Source: Nitrospira_G sp035457545
Lineage (GTDB): Bacteria > Nitrospirota > Nitrospiria > Nitrospirales > Nitrospiraceae
DNA length: 5,975 nucleotides
Reading direction: 5' to 3'
NCBI GenBank assembly: GCA_035457545.1
Contig: DATIBM010000169.1
Span: 1 to 5,975, forward strand
In this document: in pieces, positions 1-5,896 of the stretch
How the letters are laid out: each line of letters begins with the position of its first letter
How positions within the stretch are numbered: position 1 is the stretch's first letter
The notes under the pieces: generated by a model
What the model was told of the DNA's origin: nothing
What the model saw: the letters and a program-made list of their open reading frames with translations, nothing else
Databases searched by the model: none
Made by a program: the position numbers and the translations under genes

Positions 1-6
1 AGGAGG
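1..6 (+). promoter_or_regulatory. Shine-Dalgarno of the HtrA protease gene
   Basis: AGGAGG is a perfect anti-16S match, seven bases before the ATG at position 14. It fixes the start of the protease gene. The promoter lies outside the window. Confidence 0.85.
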
Positions 7-13
7 ATGCACG

Positions 14-1537
14 ATGAATCGATCGATAGGTTCGCGTGTCGTGGCCGGCGCCGCCGCCGTCGGCCTCGGCGTCATGCTGATATGGGGAGGGATCTGGTTC
101 GCAGACAGCCATGCCGCGCCTGCCGGCTTCCACCAGGGGCAAGCCGCGATGGAATCGACGGCGCCTGCCGCTGACAGTGGAGCGTCGCTTCCCACAACCG
201 GCTTCGCGCCGATCGCCAAATCGGTGACACCCGCGGTGGTCAATATCACGGCCAGCAGCCGCGGAGAACGCATTTCCGGCAAGAAGGACCAACGGCAGGA
301 GTGGAAGGACCAAATGGAGGAATTCGGGTGGCCCTTCGGCGGTCCGAACGGCCCCCTCATGCCCCGCAACCCCTTTGACCGTGGACCCCACGGTGACGGG
401 ATGGGCTCCGGGGTGATCGTCTCGCCGGACGGGTACATCCTCACCAACAACCATGTGGTGGAGGGGGCCCGCGAGCTGACGGTCACGTTGCCGGACAAGC
501 GCGAGTTCAAGGCCACGGTGGTCGGGACCGATCCGAAATCCGACCTCGCCGTCATCAAGATCGACGGGAAGAACCTGCCCACGGTCTCATGGGGCGACTC
601 GTCCAAGCTCCAGGTCGGCGACTATGTGCTGGCGGTCGGCAACCCCTTTGGCCTGAACTCCACCGTCACGCTCGGCATCGTGAGCGCGGTCGGCCGGGGC
701 AAGATGGGGATCACGCAGTACGAGGACTTCATTCAAACCGACGCTGCGATCAACCCGGGCAATTCGGGCGGAGCCCTCGTGAACACGAAGGGTGAGCTGG
801 TCGGCGTCAACACGGCGATCTTTTCCCAGACCGGCGGTTACCAGGGCGTCGGGTTTGCGGTCTCGACGGCCATGGCGAAGCCGATCTACGAGAGCCTGGT
901 CAAGACCGGCAAGGTGGTCCGCGGTTATCTCGGCGTGAGCATCCAAGACATCAATCAGGACCTCGCCAAGTCCTTTGGGTTAACGGACCAGAAGGGCGCG
1001 TTGGTGGGCGACGTCAAGGAGGACAGCCCGGCGGACAAGGCGGGATTGAAGCAGGGCGATGTGATCATCGGCTATCAGAACCAGCCGATCGAGGATTCCG
1101 CCGCGCTGCAACGGCTCGTGACCAGGGCTGCGGCCGGCGAGAAGGCGACGATCCGTGTGTGGCGCGACGGCCGTGAACGAACCCTCACGGTCACGATCGG
1201 GGAGCAGCCGGATGAGGTGAAGACCGCGAGGGCCGATTCGCCATCCGGCGAGTCCGGGTTGGCCGGCTTGGCGGTACAGGAGCTGGATCGGGACGCGATC
1301 CGCGAACTGGGCCTCAAGTCAGGCACCAAGGGCGTGGTCGTGGCGGACGTTGAGCCGGACAGCCCTGCGGACCGGGCTGGAATAGGCCGCGGCGACGTCA
1401 TCCGGGAGATCAATCGGCAGCCGGTGCAGTCGGTCAAGGATTTTGAGCGGCTGGCCTCCGGGCTGAAGAAGGATGAGCCGGCGCTCTTCCTGATCAACCG
1501 TCGGGGCGCCTCGCTGTTCCTCAGCGTCAAGATCTAA
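14..1537 (+). CDS. HtrA/Deg-family periplasmic serine endoprotease (DegP/DegQ type, two PDZ domains)
   Basis: This 507-residue protein is a complete Do-like protease of the envelope quality-control system. The family degrades or refolds misfolded exported proteins as oligomers in the periplasm. The N-terminus (about 8-30) is a hydrophobic signal or anchor segment ending in Ala-rich DSHAAPAG, so cleavage near residue 34-35 or retention as an anchor are both possible. The trypsin-like domain spans about 60-300. The triad is visible: His147 in TNNHVVEG, Asp177 in KSDLAVIKID and Ser251 in NPGNSGGALVN. A charged and Gly/Pro-rich insert at about 83-128 sits where the regulatory LA loop lies in DegP. 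PDZ1 covers about 304-398 (YLGVSIQD carboxylate-binding loop) and PDZ2 about 415-505. The length is normal for the family. The ATG at 14 is supported by a perfect Shine-Dalgarno. The gene is transcribed alone here and converges on the phosphatase gene. DegP, DegQ and MucD cannot be told apart from sequence alone. Confidence 0.97.
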   Translation: MNRSIGSRVVAGAAAVGLGVMLIWGGIWFADSHAAPAGFHQGQAAMESTAPAADSGASLPTTGFAPIAKSVTPAVVNITASSRGERISGKKDQRQEWKDQMEEFGWPFGGPNGPLMPRNPFDRGPHGDGMGSGVIVSPDGYILTNNHVVEGARELTVTLPDKREFKATVVGTDPKSDLAVIKIDGKNLPTVSWGDSSKLQVGDYVLAVGNPFGLNSTVTLGIVSAVGRGKMGITQYEDFIQTDAAINPGNSGGALVNTKGELVGVNTAIFSQTGGYQGVGFAVSTAMAKPIYESLVKTGKVVRGYLGVSIQDINQDLAKSFGLTDQKGALVGDVKEDSPADKAGLKQGDVIIGYQNQPIEDSAALQRLVTRAAAGEKATIRVWRDGRERTLTVTIGEQPDEVKTARADSPSGESGLAGLAVQELDRDAIRELGLKSGTKGVVVADVEPDSPADRAGIGRGDVIREINRQPVQSVKDFERLASGLKKDEPALFLINRRGASLFLSVKI

Positions 1538-1541
1538 GGTC

Positions 1542-1585
1542 GCGCGGCGGGCGGCCCGGAGCACCGCCCGCCGCGCCCTCTCCTT
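1542..1585 (+). terminator. Hairpin terminator after the HtrA gene
   Basis: Bases 1542-1554 and 1564-1576 form a perfect 13-bp, almost wholly G+C stem around a 9-base loop, five bases after the protease stop codon. It is followed by a pyrimidine run (CCCTCTCCTT) and not a clean T-tract, so it is a strong but imperfect intrinsic terminator for the + strand. It also lies downstream of the convergent phosphatase gene, but on that strand it lacks a T-tract. Confidence 0.75.
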
Positions 1586-1740
1586 ATGCCCACGCAATTC
1601 CTTCGCCTATTCCACCAGTAAGGCGTATCACTCCATGATCAAAACACTCAGCGATTCAAGACTCCCAGGCGAAGTGCCTTCTCAGCAGACAAACGCTCAG
1701 GTTGAGAGCACCAGTGCAAGCCCATTTGATGAGACGATTC
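1577..1740. other. Convergent intergenic spacer
   Basis: This is the gap between the protease terminator and the end of the phosphatase gene. It is less GC-rich than its surroundings. A + strand frame begins at 1635 and runs to 1820, but it lacks a good Shine-Dalgarno, has low-complexity composition, and its second half is antisense to the phosphatase. No terminator with a T-tract is visible for the phosphatase operon, only a 4-bp AGGC/GCCT hairpin near 1667-1679. Confidence 0.5.
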
Positions 1741-2220
1741 TTACTGGAAAAAAGCCTCGACAAATGCCCTCTGCTCCGATGTCTCCACAGCGCCGGGAAT
1801 ACATCGTCTCACCCAACTGACAGCTTGAGCGCCTGAGAGGCCGAGGATTGTCCTAGCAAGAAGCGCGACAAACAACCCAGTACGACCGACCCCGGCCGAG
1901 CAATGGATGGCAACGTGACGGCCGGCTTGGGCATAGCCAATCGTTGCGTCCAGGGCCGAAGCGATCATTTGGCGTGAGGGGACGCCGAAGTCTTGGATCG
2001 GCGCATGGATCACCGTCCAGCCCTCCGCCTGATATAAAGGCTTCAGGCTTCGCTTGGTCTTCTCAAGACATTCATGTTCTTCTGCAAGAAGGACGACTAG
2101 TGAGATTCCTTGCTGCTTATAGGCCTCAAAGATCGCGCCGTCAGGACCATAAGTCCCGAAGGGCATTGCGCTGCGATAGATTCTTCCAGAGAGACCAAAG
2201 GGCAGCTCAGTAAACAACAT
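1741..2220 (-). CDS. Dual-specificity/tyrosine protein phosphatase-like protein (CX5R)
   Basis: The 159-residue protein is a compact cysteine phosphatase of the DSP/PTP superfamily. The P-loop is HCSAGVGRTG at 106-115, giving nucleophile Cys107 and phosphate-binding Arg113. Asp77 in IQDFGVPS is placed correctly to be the general acid. A conserved family tail (IPGAVET..Q) follows at 141-150. All residues needed for catalysis are present and the length suits the single-domain family. There is no signal peptide, so it should be cytoplasmic. The ATG lies seven bases after the end of the toxin stop codon, and the only ribosome-site-like sequence is a close AGGG, so expression probably depends on readthrough from the genes before it. 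The substrate is unknown and could be phosphoprotein, nucleotide or lipid. I see no kinase partner in the window. Its place as the last gene of a defence-like transcript may be chance insertion or may link it to that role. Confidence 0.88.
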   Translation of the reverse strand: MLFTELPFGLSGRIYRSAMPFGTYGPDGAIFEAYKQQGISLVVLLAEEHECLEKTKRSLKPLYQAEGWTVIHAPIQDFGVPSRQMIASALDATIGYAQAGRHVAIHCSAGVGRTGLFVALLARTILGLSGAQAVSWVRRCIPGAVETSEQRAFVEAFFQ

Positions 2221-2226
2221 GAGTCC

Positions 2227-2448
2227 CTAGATCCGGCATCTTCTCAAGAGATCGCAGGTACAGCGGATGTCCCCAAAGTCCTTGTCCAGCGTGACCACCA
2301 CTCGCCGTTCGCGCTGACAGATCTCGGCCACAATGTCGTCCCGCTTGCCGCCCATGCGTTGATCCAAGACAGTGACCGCGTCGTGCCCCCTTTCCCTGAG
2401 GAGCACGGCGACCTCGTCGGGCATATTTTCATCGACCTTGAAACGCAT
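2227..2448 (-). CDS. DUF5615 PIN-like toxin, C-terminally truncated
   Basis: The 73-residue product matches the N-terminal half of DUF5615 proteins, which are PIN/Mut7-C-like putative ribonucleases paired with DUF433 antitoxins. Seen here are the opening VDENMPDEVAVLLRERGHDA, the central VLDQRMGGKRDD, and the acidic TLDKDFGDIR at 53-62 (Asp55, Asp57, Asp60, with Asp6 near the start). Full members usually run to about 110-120 residues. After DIR the sequence turns into a Cys/Arg-rich tail that does not look like the family and stops at TAG. The ATG overlaps the antitoxin stop by one base (TAATG), with no independent Shine-Dalgarno, so translation should be coupled. The main acidic residues survive but the C-terminal half of the fold is gone. 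It is probably inactive or altered, and could equally be annotated as a pseudogene. Confidence 0.82.
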   Translation of the reverse strand: MRFKVDENMPDEVAVLLRERGHDAVTVLDQRMGGKRDDIVAEICQRERRVVVTLDKDFGDIRCTCDLLRRCRI

Positions 2449-2690
2449 TACGACACGGCAGCAGGATCGGGGAAACGAACGATCTTCTCCTTTGCCAGCT
2501 CGGCCGCATAGGCAACGGCGGCCTGAATATCCTCGGCCGTGAGCGAGGGGTAACTTTTAAGGATGCCTTCCGGCGTCTCGCCCGCTGCCAGATTATCCAG
2601 GACAACCGAGACCATCACCCGTGTTCCCTTGATACAAGCTTTTCCATGACAAATGTTTGGATCGACAGAGATCCGCTCACGCCAATTCAT
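2448..2690 (-). CDS. DUF433 family antitoxin
   Basis: This 80-residue protein is a complete DUF433 member, a small winged-helix-like protein that typically sits directly before a DUF5615 toxin and is thought to bind it and repress the operon. The signature runs from ISVDPNICHGKACIKGTRV (8-26) through LDNLAAGETPEGILKSYPSLTAEDI (31-55) to a helical end (AVAYAAELAKEKIV). The length is typical. Its ATG overlaps the TGA of the methyltransferase remnant (ATGA), and a perfect AGGAGG lies eight bases upstream inside that gene. It therefore has its own strong ribosome site, much stronger than that of the toxin, as expected if antitoxin must exceed toxin. Confidence 0.92.
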   Translation of the reverse strand: MNWRERISVDPNICHGKACIKGTRVMVSVVLDNLAAGETPEGILKSYPSLTAEDIQAAVAYAAELAKEKIVRFPDPAAVS

Positions 2691-4342
2691 GGTGATCTCC
2701 TCCTCTTTTCAGGCTCGGTTCCTTTAGCCCCTGCCGCGGCGCTCACCTGACGTTTCTCCGCCAGCGTCAAGTGCTGATCGTTGTCCCGGATGTCGCCACA
2801 GGGGGAGCCCGGCGGGTTCTTGCCCCGGTCCTTCCCCCACTTGATGTTGGGCGTCTTTCGGATCACCCCCGCCTCTACGAACGGGCGGATGTTCAATCGC
2901 ACCCCGTCATTGAGGTCCGGGTTCCAGCCGATCGGCTGCTGCTCAAGCGGCTTCCAGCGGACGAAGATGTCATATGGCGGCTCCCCCTCCAGGATCAGGG
3001 CCAGCTTTCGCTGCAACTCTTTGGCTGCCGTCAGGCGCGCCTCGGCAGTGGGCTCTCCTGTCTTCACCGCCGCCTCCTGTCGAGCGATCCAATCGCCCAG
3101 GTAGGTATAGGTCAGCTTCTCCAGCAGCCGGTGGTCAAGCTTGTGGTAGTTGACCAGCGCGTGGAATCCGTCCTTCTTGCGGCCATCCCAGATGTGCCAG
3201 ATGAACGGCCGCTGGTGGAAGAGCTGGCAGTGCTGCACGAAGAAGCTGTCACGCAGCCACTCATCCAGGCTCTTGCCACCAAACTCGACGGCAGCCAGCA
3301 GCTCGGCTTCCTTGGCCGGAGACCAGCCCGAGCCGTAAGCCGTTGCCAAGATTGCGCGCAACCGGTCCACTCCTGGCCGCTCGCCGCGCACGGACGGAGG
3401 ACAGACAACGCCGTCCGCGTCCGCAAACCCGTCGAGCTCCTTGCACTTGGCGATCCACGCTCGGGCCTCGGACCCCAGCCGCATCTCTGTGTCGAGTTCT
3501 GCGGGCCAACGGTAGCCGAGTAGCCTCGCTACGGCCACCTGAAGAACTGTGGCATCCGTGCGCAGCGGCCCATGGGTAAAACGCTTGTTTGCCTCATCCC
3601 AGAGGACTGACCCGCAGGGATGGCCATGGAAGAGCCACTGGGTCGGATCATCCGAATAAGGCTCAGGCAGGCCGTTTGGGTATTTCTGCGCAGCGACTTG
3701 TTTCCAGTGAGCAAGGTCAAATGGCACCTTTAATAGGGTTTGATTTGGCACGTTCAGCTTCTGATCAATTCTCCTTACTGCTTTTGAAAACTGATCTGAT
3801 GCACAGAACGTCCATATGGGCGGAAGAAACTCAGGAATTTTTGGAATGATCACGGCCACGTTGTTGTCGAAGTGCGCTCCATCGTACAGGGCCACTGGCA
3901 GCGCTCTCATTTGCCTGACAGCAATCCCCCGGTACCCCCATGCATCCCTTCCCCTAATCCAGGCACCTATACCTTGTTCGCCAAGTCTCTCGCACAGATA
4001 CTTATAGAGAGTCCCTGTCCCGTTTTCCCAAAGGAGAATGTTCTCCATACCCCCGTAGAAACAGGTCTCATCAACCGGTGCCTGTTGCAAAACCCAGCCG
4101 TCAAGCAGGTTGGGCAGCTCCCAAAAATACCGACCAAAGTGCGGAAAGTCACCGGTGCAGATTCCCTGATATGAATCTGCGTACTCTGCCAGCAAAGGTA
4201 TCGCTGAACCTTCCTCAAAAGCTGCCAGCAATGCACGGAGCTCGCTCAGCATGATAGTACGGCTGGTGAGAGTCCCCTTCTCCCCGCTGCGAAACCCGAA
4301 CCGTGTGGGGAGGTCAACCGAGGTAGCCGTCAACGTAGGCAT
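2687..4342 (-). CDS. Chimeric remnant: BrxA-like N-terminus joined to the C-terminal half of an Eco57I/PglX-like adenine-specific DNA methyltransferase
   Basis: From the ATG at 4342 this is 551 residues. The same frame is open to a TTG at 4483, but that start lies only three bases after GGAGG and the added 47 residues look unlike protein. Numbering below is from the ATG. Residues from about 43 onward resemble the target-recognition and C-terminal region of large (over 1000 residues) N6-adenine methyltransferases: LLAEYADSYQGICTGD (50-65), YFWELP (72-77), RRIDQKLNVPNQTLLKVPFD (190-209), NGLPEPYSDDPTQWLFHGHP (223-242), VARLLGYRWPAE (271-282), PIGWNPDLNDGVRLNIRPF (470-488) and NDQHLTLAEKR (521-531). 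The Rossmann methylase domain with its NPPY motif is absent from the protein and from the DNA upstream, so it cannot methylate DNA alone. Residues 1-42, including a SRTIMLSELRALL stretch, recall the start of BrxA/DUF1819 BREX proteins. That part is from memory and less sure. The gene overlaps the antitoxin by ATGA. The frame has stayed open over 1.6 kb, so the deletion is either recent or the product is kept. Confidence 0.8.
   Translation of the reverse strand: MPTLTATSVDLPTRFGFRSGEKGTLTSRTIMLSELRALLAAFEEGSAIPLLAEYADSYQGICTGDFPHFGRYFWELPNLLDGWVLQQAPVDETCFYGGMENILLWENGTGTLYKYLCERLGEQGIGAWIRGRDAWGYRGIAVRQMRALPVALYDGAHFDNNVAVIIPKIPEFLPPIWTFCASDQFSKAVRRIDQKLNVPNQTLLKVPFDLAHWKQVAAQKYPNGLPEPYSDDPTQWLFHGHPCGSVLWDEANKRFTHGPLRTDATVLQVAVARLLGYRWPAELDTEMRLGSEARAWIAKCKELDGFADADGVVCPPSVRGERPGVDRLRAILATAYGSGWSPAKEAELLAAVEFGGKSLDEWLRDSFFVQHCQLFHQRPFIWHIWDGRKKDGFHALVNYHKLDHRLLEKLTYTYLGDWIARQEAAVKTGEPTAEARLTAAKELQRKLALILEGEPPYDIFVRWKPLEQQPIGWNPDLNDGVRLNIRPFVEAGVIRKTPNIKWGKDRGKNPPGSPCGDIRDNDQHLTLAEKRQVSAAAGAKGTEPEKRRRSP
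2699..2704 (-). promoter_or_regulatory. Shine-Dalgarno of the DUF433 antitoxin
   Basis: A perfect AGGAGG on the - strand, with an 8-base spacer to the ATG at 2690. It lies inside the last codons of the preceding gene, whose Arg-rich C-terminus (EKRRRSP) it partly encodes. Confidence 0.85.
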
Positions 4343-4830
4343 TATCGCGCCGTCCCATGGAGGTCCTAAGGTACTCAAATTGACCACAAAACTCCATAGG
4401 ACTTGGGGATCACGTGGAGGCCAGTCTCCGAGTCCCGAGTCACAAAACCATCCTCTCCCTTCAGTGATAACTGGAACGCGCAAGCGCCTCCAAGAATTTC
4501 GCTTCGTGTGCGCTTACCGCTCAGGCAGATCCCGTTCAGGTGCGTGGATCGGCTCATCCGCATGTTCCAGGAGATGCCAGCTCTAAGCCCGGTGAATGTC
4601 CACCTGCATCTAAGTAAGCATTCTTGCTGGGTCGAGATCAGTGGCCGGTGCGGAAATCACGGAATGGATGCTGAATTAGCCACTGCTGTGGCAAGGAAAT
4701 CTTCAGAGGAAACGCAACAATTGGCCATGGTCTACTCTCCGTCCTGCTCACAGGCCAGCGGCGCTAGCGCGAGAGTGATCGGGATGGACCAAATCCCTCA
4801 TGGAAGTCCTGCCCTGCGTTGGACACTTAC
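4343..4830. other. Non-coding or decayed stretch between purU and the methyltransferase remnant
   Basis: These 488 bases hold no gene I can support. On the - strand, ATG at 4728 has a good GGAGAG six bases upstream but meets TGA after 23 codons (4659-4657). The same frame then stays open to TGA at 4377-4375. The other two - frames are broken by several stops. A + strand frame is open from 4403 to 4861 but has Ser/Arg/Pro-rich composition, no good ribosome site, and runs antisense into the end of purU. The stretch may carry the promoter of the remnant operon. I see no convincing -35/-10 pair, no tRNA and no strong terminator. Confidence 0.5.
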
Positions 4831-5694
4831 TCAGTCGAACACCACCGTCCGCCTGCCATAGACGATCACGCGGCGCTCAATATGGAGCCGGACCGCCCGC
4901 GCGAGGACCAACTCCTCCAGATCCCTTCCCTTGCGAACGAGGTCCTCCACCGAGTCTCGATGCCCCACGCGGATCACGTCCTGCTCGATGATCGGCCCTT
5001 CGTCCAGGTCCTCGGTCGCATAGTGGGCCGTGGCTCCGATCAGCTTCACGCCACGCTCATAGGCCTGCCGGTAGGGATTGGCGCCGATGAACGCGGGCAG
5101 GAACGAATGGTGGATATTGATGACGGGACAGCCGACCGAACGCAGAAACGCTCCGCTCAGGATCTGCATGTACCGAGCCAAGACCACGAGCTGCACGTCA
5201 TGCTGCTTAAGGAGCGAGAGGACCCGCTGCTCCTGCTCCGGCTTGCTGTCTTTCGTCGCGGGAAAGACATGGAACGGAATCTTGTACAGTTCGGCCCACA
5301 TGGCGCAGGTGTCATGGTTCGAAATGATGACCGGCACGTCGATGGGCAACTCGCCGCGCCGCTGCCGTTGAAGCAGATCGGCCAGGCAATGGTCCTGCTT
5401 GGAGACCAACAAAGCCACCTTCGGATGGGCCGGAAGGAAGTGGACCTCGTAGCGCATCCCGAACACCTTCGCGATCGGCGCGAAGGCCGCGGCGATCTCA
5501 GCCGGGGGAAGCTGAAACCCATCCAGCGCGAAGACCGTCCGCATGAGAAATTCGCCCGCCTCGCGGTCCGTGTGATGGTCCGAATCGAGGATGTTCCCCC
5601 CGAACTCATTGATGAATCCCGCCACCCGGGCGACAATGCCCTTGCGGTCCGGACAGTGGATGAGCAACACCACAGCAGAAGGCGACTCAGTCAT
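4831..5694 (-). CDS. purU: Formyltetrahydrofolate deformylase
   Basis: The enzyme hydrolyses 10-formyltetrahydrofolate to formate and tetrahydrofolate in the cytoplasm. It balances the one-carbon pool and supplies formate for purine synthesis. From the ATG at 5694 it has 287 residues, close to the usual 280-290. An N-terminal ACT domain (about 5-80, with CPDRKGIVARVAGFINEFGGNI near 14-35) is followed by a formyltransferase-fold domain from about 91. The catalytic set can be read: Asn193 and His195 in NIHHSFLPAF and Asp231 in DLDEGPIIEQ, with GATAHYATEDLDEGP as the family signature. An upstream in-frame TTG at 5730 would add 12 residues, but these lie before the first ACT strand, so I prefer 5694 even though no good Shine-Dalgarno precedes it. 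It appears to be transcribed alone and reads toward the remnant operon on the same strand, 488 bases away. Confidence 0.95.
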   Translation of the reverse strand: MTESPSAVVLLIHCPDRKGIVARVAGFINEFGGNILDSDHHTDREAGEFLMRTVFALDGFQLPPAEIAAAFAPIAKVFGMRYEVHFLPAHPKVALLVSKQDHCLADLLQRQRRGELPIDVPVIISNHDTCAMWAELYKIPFHVFPATKDSKPEQEQRVLSLLKQHDVQLVVLARYMQILSGAFLRSVGCPVINIHHSFLPAFIGANPYRQAYERGVKLIGATAHYATEDLDEGPIIEQDVIRVGHRDSVEDLVRKGRDLEELVLARAVRLHIERRVIVYGRRTVVFD

Positions 5695-5896
5695 GGTTCT
5701 ACTCTGACAGGTTACGCGGCGATTTGGCAACGAGCGGGATTCCGGGAGGGCGCGGGAGACGGCGACGAATGGAACAGGACGGCGGCCCTACTGTGCCCTG
5801 ACCTTCGTGGGCATGATGAGGGACGCGACAGAGGATTCTCGTCGCATCTGTGGAGCGGAGGGCGCTCGCCGCGCCTGCGGGGAGGACGGGCCCGCC
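5695..5896. other. Upstream region of purU
   Basis: This GC-rich DNA lies before purU and should hold its promoter, although no clear -35/-10 pair can be read. On the + strand a frame is open from 5820 to the window end without a convincing start codon or ribosome site. Long open frames arise easily at this base composition, so I do not call a gene. Confidence 0.4.

Noticed and set aside
587..1597. Several open frames antisense to, or offset within, the HtrA gene
   Set aside because: They are high-GC shadow frames over a strongly conserved protease, with Arg/Ala-rich composition and no ribosome sites.
1635..1820. Small + strand frame of 61 codons after the HtrA terminator
   Set aside because: No good ribosome site, low-complexity Ser/Pro/Gln composition, and the second half is antisense to the phosphatase C-terminus.
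2771..3523. 250-codon + strand frame opposite the methyltransferase remnant
   Set aside because: The - strand carries recognisable family motifs throughout this interval. The + frame is their complement and has Leu/Arg/Pro-biased composition.
4375..4563. 62-codon - strand frame upstream of the remnant as a separate gene
   Set aside because: It is only the end of the longer frame that starts at 4728. Its own ATG has no ribosome site and no family is recognised.
4761..4770. Perfect 10-bp palindrome GCGCTAGCGC
   Set aside because: It does not extend beyond 10 bases, and palindromes of this size are common in GC-rich DNA.
4781..4797. Small hairpin GGGAT/ATCCC as a terminator of purU
   Set aside because: It has only five base pairs and no T-tract on the - strand.
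4403..4861. 152-codon + strand frame between the remnant and purU
   Set aside because: It is the longest frame in this gap but has no Shine-Dalgarno or recognisable motif, overlaps the end of purU in antisense, and has composition typical of a chance frame.
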